Shown here: piece by piece, positions 15,978 through 20,110 of the stretch
How the letters are laid out: every line of letters starts with the position of its first letter
Numbering within the stretch: position 1 is the first letter of the stretch
DNA from: Alphaproteobacteria bacterium
Lineage (GTDB): Bacteria; Pseudomonadota; Alphaproteobacteria; Sphingomonadales; Sphingomonadaceae
Length of the DNA: 20,110 nt
Direction of reading: 5' to 3'
Assembly (NCBI GenBank): GCA_018830415.1
Contig: JAHJSJ010000099.1
Span: forward strand, 1-20,110
Position numbers and translations under genes: made by a program
The notes under the pieces: model-generated
The model's input: the letters and a program-made list of their open reading frames with translations, nothing else
The model's database searches: none
Told to the model about the DNA's origin: nothing

Positions 15978-16229
15978 ATGCAAGTGCGCGTTCTCGTCCG
16001 ATTGAAACCCGGCGTCCTCGATCCGCAGGGCCGCGCGGTACATCATGCGCTTGAAGGACTGGGCTTTGCCGGGGTCGAGGATGTGCGGATCGGCCGGTTG
16101 ATCGAACTCGATGTGGCAAACGGCACCGACCACACCGCGCTGACCGCGATGTGCGAAAAACTGCTCGCCAACACAGTGATCGAAAGCTTCACGATTGAGG
16201 GCCTGGGCGAGCCCGAAGGGACGCGCTGA
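15978..16229 (+). CDS. purS: Phosphoribosylformylglycinamidine synthase subunit PurS
   Basis: PurS is the small structural subunit of the three-part FGAM synthase (PurS, PurQ, PurL), bridging the glutaminase and synthetase for ammonia transfer. This 83-residue protein has the family pattern: VRVLVRLKPGVLDPQGRAVHHALEGLGF, then VEDVRIGRLIELDV, then a helix (LTAMCEKLLANTVIESFTIE). GGAG at 15965-15968 lies 9 bp before the ATG. Its TGA shares one base with the purQ ATG (TGATG at 16227-16231), so the two are almost certainly coupled. Having PurS implies that PurL is the small type (about 730 aa), encoded elsewhere. Confidence 0.96.
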   Translation: MQVRVLVRLKPGVLDPQGRAVHHALEGLGFAGVEDVRIGRLIELDVANGTDHTALTAMCEKLLANTVIESFTIEGLGEPEGTR

Positions 16230-16918
16230 TGGCGTTCCGGGCTGCTGTCATCACCTTCCCCGGCTCCAACTGCGATCGTGACATGGCAGTGGCGCTGGAA
16301 CAGATATCGGGCGCGCCGGCCATTCGCGTCTGGCATGGCGACGCCGAACTGCCCGAACGGCTTGATCTGATCGCCTTGCCCGGCGGTTTTTCCTACGGCG
16401 ATTACCTGCGATCGGGCGCGATGGCCGCGACCAGCCCGATCATGCGCGCGGTGGTGGCCGCAGCTTCGCGCGGGGTGCCGGTGCTGGGCGTGTGCAATGG
16501 CTTTCAGGTCTTGACCGAAGCGCGGCTGCTGCCGGGCGCATTGTTGCGCAATGCCGGACAGAGGTTCATCTGCCGCACGGTAGCCCTGACGGTCGAGAAC
16601 ACCAGCTCGCTGTTCACCTCAGCCTATGTTCCGGGCGAGCAAATCCGCATCCCGGTCGCCCATCATGATGGCAATTACTTCGCCGATGCCGAAACGCTTG
16701 ACCGGCTGGAAGGCGAAGGCCGCGTGGCATTTCGCTACGCCGAAGCGTGCAATGGATCAGCGCGCGACATCGCCGGAGTGCTGAGCGCCAATGGCCGGGT
16801 GCTGGGCATGATGCCGCATCCCGAACGCGCGATTGAGCCAGCGGCGGTTTCGGCGCTGGGTGGATCAGATGGTCGGCGGCTGTTCGAAAGTGTTTTTGCA
16901 GCGCTAGCCAGCGCCTGA
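16229..16918 (+). CDS. purQ: Phosphoribosylformylglycinamidine synthase subunit PurQ (glutaminase)
   Basis: PurQ is the class I glutamine amidotransferase that releases ammonia from glutamine for PurL in step four of purine synthesis. The 229-residue chain shows the N-terminal strand AAVITFPGSNCDRD, LPGGFSYGDYLRSG, the nucleophile elbow with C89 in VLGVCNGFQ, and the C-terminal dyad H197/E199 in MMPHPER. All three catalytic residues are present and the length is normal. It overlaps purS by one base. Its stop is only 13 bp from the stop of the convergent GGDEF-EAL gene, with no room for a separate terminator. purL does not follow, unlike in many purSQL clusters. Confidence 0.97.
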   Translation: MAFRAAVITFPGSNCDRDMAVALEQISGAPAIRVWHGDAELPERLDLIALPGGFSYGDYLRSGAMAATSPIMRAVVAAASRGVPVLGVCNGFQVLTEARLLPGALLRNAGQRFICRTVALTVENTSSLFTSAYVPGEQIRIPVAHHDGNYFADAETLDRLEGEGRVAFRYAEACNGSARDIAGVLSANGRVLGMMPHPERAIEPAAVSALGGSDGRRLFESVFAALASA

Positions 16919-16931
16919 TAGCGGGTCGGTT

Positions 16932-19304
16932 TCAGGCGCGTTCGGCGCGGGCGAGGCCGAACAACTTGCGCGCGTCATTGGCTGCCATGGGGCGTCCGAA
17001 GTAATATCCCTGAATCTTGTCGCAACCAAGGTTGCGGATCAATTCCGCTTCTTCGGCAGTCTCCACCCCTTCGGCGGTGGTCGTCATGTCAAGGCTCCGC
17101 GCCATGGCCACCACGGCGTTGATGATTGCCAGACTTTCGGCGCTTCCCTGCGCTGCACCCTGGACAAATGTCCGGTCAACCTTGATCGTCGAAAACCGCA
17201 ACTTGCGCAGATAGCCGAGCGAGGAATAGCCAGTCCCGAAATCGTCGAGCGCCACCGAACAGCCCAGCGCCATCACCTGTTCAAGCGCATTACGCGCAAC
17301 GCTGGCATCGCGCAGGAAAATGCTCTCGGTCACTTCAACCTCCAGCCGCTCGGGCCTGAGACCACTCGCCGCCAGCGCCTCGACCACCTCGGCGTGGAAA
17401 CCGGGCTCCAGCAACTGTTCAGGCGAAACGTTGACATTGACCTTGATATGATCGGGCCAGCTGCGCGCCTCTTCGCAGGCCTTGCGCATCACCCATTTGC
17501 CAATCGGCAGGATCAAACGGGTGTCTTCGGCCACGGGGATGAACTTGCCGGGGCTGACAAATCCGTGATCGGCGCTGTTCCAACGCACCAACGCCTCGAA
17601 ACTCACAATGTCTTCGCTGCGGGCATCGACGACGGGTTGATAATGCAACTCCAGTTCGTTGCCGCCCAGTGCGCCGCGTAGCGAAGCCTCCAATTGGCGG
17701 CGTTCCTCCGCAGACGCATGGAATATCGGTTCGAAGCCGCAATGCTCACCGCCGCCCACGTCCTTTGCACGATAAAGCGCAAGGTCAGCATTACGCATCA
17801 GGTCTTCGACGCTGCGACCATCGCGCGGCCCTTCAGCCGAACCGATGCTGGCGCCAATATAAAGCGTGTGATGGTCAACCTGGTAAGGTTCGCTAAGCCG
17901 GTCGATCACGCGCCGCGCGAGTTCTCGCACCTCGCCAGACGCGGCAATATCGCGCACCACCACCGCGAATTCATCACCGCCCAGCCGCCCGCACATTTCG
18001 TTCTCGCTCATCAGCGATTGCAGCCGCGCGGATACTTGCGCCAACAGCTTGTCACCGATGAGATGGCCAAGCGAATCATTGACTGCCTTGAACCGGTCAA
18101 GGTCGATCATCAGCAGCGCGCAGCGCGAACGCCACTGATCGGAATGACGCAGCGCCTCGGCCATCGCCTCGGTCAGTTGCAGGCGATTGGGCAGCTGCGT
18201 CAGCGTGTCATAGCGCGCAAGATAGGCAATCTTGTCGGACGAATTGCGCTGCTCGGTCACGTCAGAGCCAACCCCGCGAAAGCCGGTGAAGTGGCCATGT
18301 TCGTTACGCATCGGCGTGCCGGAAAGTTCCCACCACCGCTCTTCGCCCATAATCGAAACCTGAACGATAAGGTTCGAGAAATATTGGCGATTCTTCAGGT
18401 GCTCGGCAAGATCGTGCAGGCTGGCAGGAAACTGGCCGCTTTGCCACTTGTTGCCCGCGATCATTTCCAGCAACGGTCGCCCTTCGATGTCGGCCTGCGA
18501 CCGGCCAAGCGCAAAGGCGAAGCGCGGACTGACCGAACGCAGACGCCTGGCGGGGTCGATTTCCCACAGCCAGTCAGCCTCGTTCTCTTCGAACTCGCGC
18601 AGCAGCAGCGAAACAACCTCTTCCTTTTCGGCCACCATCGCCTCGGCCAAGCGCGCGGTGAGGTATGTCCGGCCCACCTCGACCGTGCCGAGGATCGCCG
18701 CCACGGTGAACAGCAGCATCGCCGTCATGGCCATCCAGTATCCTGCAAGCCCGAGCTGGAGCACCGCCCCAAGGCCGACAATCGCGATAAAGCCGACAAT
18801 CCCGACCGGGGCGGCGGTGTAGAAAAATACCGACACCGCCATCATCAGCGCGACCACCATCAGCATCGCCATCAGGTCGCCCTGAGAACCGAAGAACGGG
18901 AAGATCACCATTGCGCCTGCCCAAAGGCAGCCCGACATGATCGGCGTGGTCGCCTGTCGCGACAATTCGGAACGGGTGATCCGCCGCCGCTGGGTATCGA
19001 CCAGCGATACATCGATCCTGTATCCGCGGATATGAACCACCGCGAGCATCACCATCCAGATGCACAGACCCAGCGCACCAACCGATCGCCCATAAATCTG
19101 GAACACGAACAAGGCCAGCAGGCTCTGCATGATGATCCGGTAGAAGGCCAGCTTTGCCAGCGCCGAATACTGCAGACCGCGCAGACGCGCCCAGTCCACA
19201 TCGCCCCTGTCCGAAAAGCCGAGCACGTCCGCAATCGGCATTTGGGCCGGATGCACCGGGGCAGAAGAGGCGAGAGGTTCCTTCACAGCCCCGCCCATAA
19301 CCAT
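16932..19304 (-). CDS. Membrane-bound PAS-GGDEF-EAL cyclic-di-GMP protein
   Basis: This 790-residue signalling protein could make and/or degrade cyclic di-GMP. In order it has a cytoplasmic N terminus, about six hydrophobic segments between residues 55 and 220 (a membrane sensor of no recognised family), a short coiled linker, and a PAS domain at about 235-350 (ADWLWEIDPARRLRSVSPRFAFALGRS, ending GVGSDVTEQ). A GGDEF domain follows with LARYDTLTQLPNRL and an intact GGDEF at 442-446. The EAL domain has intact EAL at 570-572, NVNVSPEQLL, EVTES, LDDFGTGYSSLGYL and KIQGYYFGRPM. Both catalytic signatures are present. The residues before GGDEF (SENEMCGRL) lack an RxxD inhibitory site. The start could be the TTG at 19307 or ATGs at 19304 or 19298; none has a strong ribosome site. 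The gene lies 54 bp downstream of glmS on the same strand. Confidence 0.94.
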   Translation of the reverse strand: MVMGGAVKEPLASSAPVHPAQMPIADVLGFSDRGDVDWARLRGLQYSALAKLAFYRIIMQSLLALFVFQIYGRSVGALGLCIWMVMLAVVHIRGYRIDVSLVDTQRRRITRSELSRQATTPIMSGCLWAGAMVIFPFFGSQGDLMAMLMVVALMMAVSVFFYTAAPVGIVGFIAIVGLGAVLQLGLAGYWMAMTAMLLFTVAAILGTVEVGRTYLTARLAEAMVAEKEEVVSLLLREFEENEADWLWEIDPARRLRSVSPRFAFALGRSQADIEGRPLLEMIAGNKWQSGQFPASLHDLAEHLKNRQYFSNLIVQVSIMGEERWWELSGTPMRNEHGHFTGFRGVGSDVTEQRNSSDKIAYLARYDTLTQLPNRLQLTEAMAEALRHSDQWRSRCALLMIDLDRFKAVNDSLGHLIGDKLLAQVSARLQSLMSENEMCGRLGGDEFAVVVRDIAASGEVRELARRVIDRLSEPYQVDHHTLYIGASIGSAEGPRDGRSVEDLMRNADLALYRAKDVGGGEHCGFEPIFHASAEERRQLEASLRGALGGNELELHYQPVVDARSEDIVSFEALVRWNSADHGFVSPGKFIPVAEDTRLILPIGKWVMRKACEEARSWPDHIKVNVNVSPEQLLEPGFHAEVVEALAASGLRPERLEVEVTESIFLRDASVARNALEQVMALGCSVALDDFGTGYSSLGYLRKLRFSTIKVDRTFVQGAAQGSAESLAIINAVVAMARSLDMTTTAEGVETAEEAELIRNLGCDKIQGYYFGRPMAANDARKLFGLARAERA

Positions 19305-19358
19305 CAAAGGTTAGAGTGCGGTAAAGTTAGGATGATAGCCCAATGGCGATAGTGCTGT

Positions 19359-20110
19359 TTATTCGACCGTCACCGATTTGGCGAGGTTGCGCGGCTGATC
19401 GACATCGGTGCCTTTGACCACGGCGACGTGATAGGCCAGCAATTGCACCGGAATGGCATAGACCAGCGGCGCAATCAGCGGGTGGACCACCGGCATTTCG
19501 ATGGTCGCGATGCAGCCCTCGCCCGCCGCTTCAAGGCCTTGCGCGTCGGAAATCAGCACCACCTGCCCGCCGCGTGCGCGCACTTCTTCCATGTTCGACA
19601 CGGTCTTTTCAAACAGCGGGCCCGATGGCGCGATCACCACCACCGGCACGGCATCGTCGATCAGCGCGATCGGCCCATGCTTCATCTCGCCTGCGGCATA
19701 GCCTTCGGCGTGGATATAGCTGATTTCCTTTAATTTCAGCGCGCCTTCCAGCGCCAGCGGATAATCCTGCCCGCGCCCCAGATAAAGCACGTCGCGCGCC
19801 GGGGCGATCAGGTGCGCCATCGCGGCAATATCGTCATCATGATCGAGCGCGGCGTTGAGCGCAGCAGGCGCTTCGAGCAGGTGGCGCACGATTTCGGCCT
19901 CTTCGCCGCGCGACAGACGCCCCTTTTTCACCGCCATATGTGCGGCCAATGCGGCAAGCACGGCCAACTGGCAGGTGAACGCCTTGGTCGATGCCACCCC
20001 GATTTCCGGCCCGGCATGGGTTGGCAGCAGCAGATCAGCCTCGCGCGCCATGGTGCTGGTCGGCACGTTGACCACCACCGCGATGGTCTGCCCGGCGGCC
20101 TTGCAATGAC
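19359..20110 (-). CDS. glmS: Glutamine--fructose-6-phosphate aminotransferase, C-terminal part (5' end outside window)
   Basis: GlmS converts fructose-6-phosphate and glutamine to glucosamine-6-phosphate, the entry step to UDP-GlcNAc for peptidoglycan and lipid A. About 250 C-terminal residues are visible, covering the end of the first SIS (sugar isomerase) domain and all of the second. Landmarks are NVPTSTMAREAD, HAGPEIGVASTKAFTCQL, LGRGQDYPLALEGALKLKEISYIHAE, YAAGEMKHGP, EEVRARGGQ, and the invariant end KGTDVDQPRNLAKSVTVE, which closes the active site. The N-terminal glutaminase domain and the start lie beyond the right edge. Only 54 bp separate it from the GGDEF-EAL gene and I see no hairpin there, so read-through is plausible. 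Confidence 0.97.
   Translation of the reverse strand, partial: HCKAAGQTIAVVVNVPTSTMAREADLLLPTHAGPEIGVASTKAFTCQLAVLAALAAHMAVKKGRLSRGEEAEIVRHLLEAPAALNAALDHDDDIAAMAHLIAPARDVLYLGRGQDYPLALEGALKLKEISYIHAEGYAAGEMKHGPIALIDDAVPVVVIAPSGPLFEKTVSNMEEVRARGGQVVLISDAQGLEAAGEGCIATIEMPVVHPLIAPLVYAIPVQLLAYHVAVVKGTDVDQPRNLAKSVTVE

Noticed and set aside
17694..19352. Long + strand open frame opposite the GGDEF-EAL gene (552 codons)
   Set aside because: The sense strand encodes intact PAS, GGDEF and EAL domains. The antisense product is Arg/His/Gln-rich without family features.
1..20110. CRISPR arrays, prophage, toxin-antitoxin or defence systems
   Set aside because: No direct-repeat array with spacers and no recognisable phage, defence or toxin-antitoxin genes; nearly all space is filled by housekeeping, envelope and signalling genes.

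Overview
The window is a stretch of ordinary, gene-dense chromosome from a high-GC alphaproteobacterium. It most likely belongs to Sphingomonadales, in or near Erythrobacteraceae. This is inferred from the protein style (two large TonB-dependent receptors, a compact RNase E/G next to maf and yacG, a PurS/PurQ pair) and from the alphaproteobacterial look of infA and tRNA-Phe. No phage, transposase, CRISPR array or plasmid function is visible.

Layout. Positions 1-482 (+) hold the C-terminal part of an OmpA-family protein. uvrC (-) runs from 521 to 2551 and is divergent from a BaiN/HI0933-type flavoprotein gene (+, 2617-3831). Positions 3832-4223 are non-coding and packed with inverted repeats, dominated by a 276-bp element with perfect 35-bp arms. 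A large TonB-dependent receptor (-, 4224-7124) follows. Next comes a + strand cluster of infA, maf, a compact RNase E/G gene and yacG, with short spacing or overlaps. tRNA-Phe(GAA) and purC follow, then a 960-residue M16 metallopeptidase gene (10491-13373). That gene converges on a second TonB-dependent receptor (-, 13448-15673) across a bidirectional terminator. purS and purQ (+, 15978-16918) overlap by one base. A membrane PAS-GGDEF-EAL protein (-, 16932-19304) and the C-terminal part of glmS (-, 19359 to the window edge) close the window.

How the genes fit together. Purine synthesis is represented by purC, purS and purQ, with an exported peptidase and an outer-membrane receptor between purC and purSQ; purL is not in the window. 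The infA-maf-rne/rng-yacG block is a translation, nucleotide-pool and RNA-maintenance cluster. Envelope functions are the OmpA-like protein, the two receptors, the M16 peptidase and GlmS (UDP-GlcNAc precursor).

Most notable observations. First, a 118-bp cloverleaf-like palindromic element lies in frame inside uvrC, just before a catalytic aspartate. It has no stop codon in any of the six frames and resembles in principle the protein-coding palindromic elements of Rickettsia. Second, the nested inverted-repeat element at 3952-4227 supplies the stop codon of the neighbouring receptor gene. Third, about 160 residues of Gly/Ala/Pro-rich sequence with an embedded two-cysteine helical segment interrupt the barrel of the first receptor. 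Fourth, the RNase E/G homologue keeps its catalytic Asp pair but lacks the cysteine zinc-link. I did not see a clearly new multi-gene system; the novelty is in the repeat elements and protein insertions.
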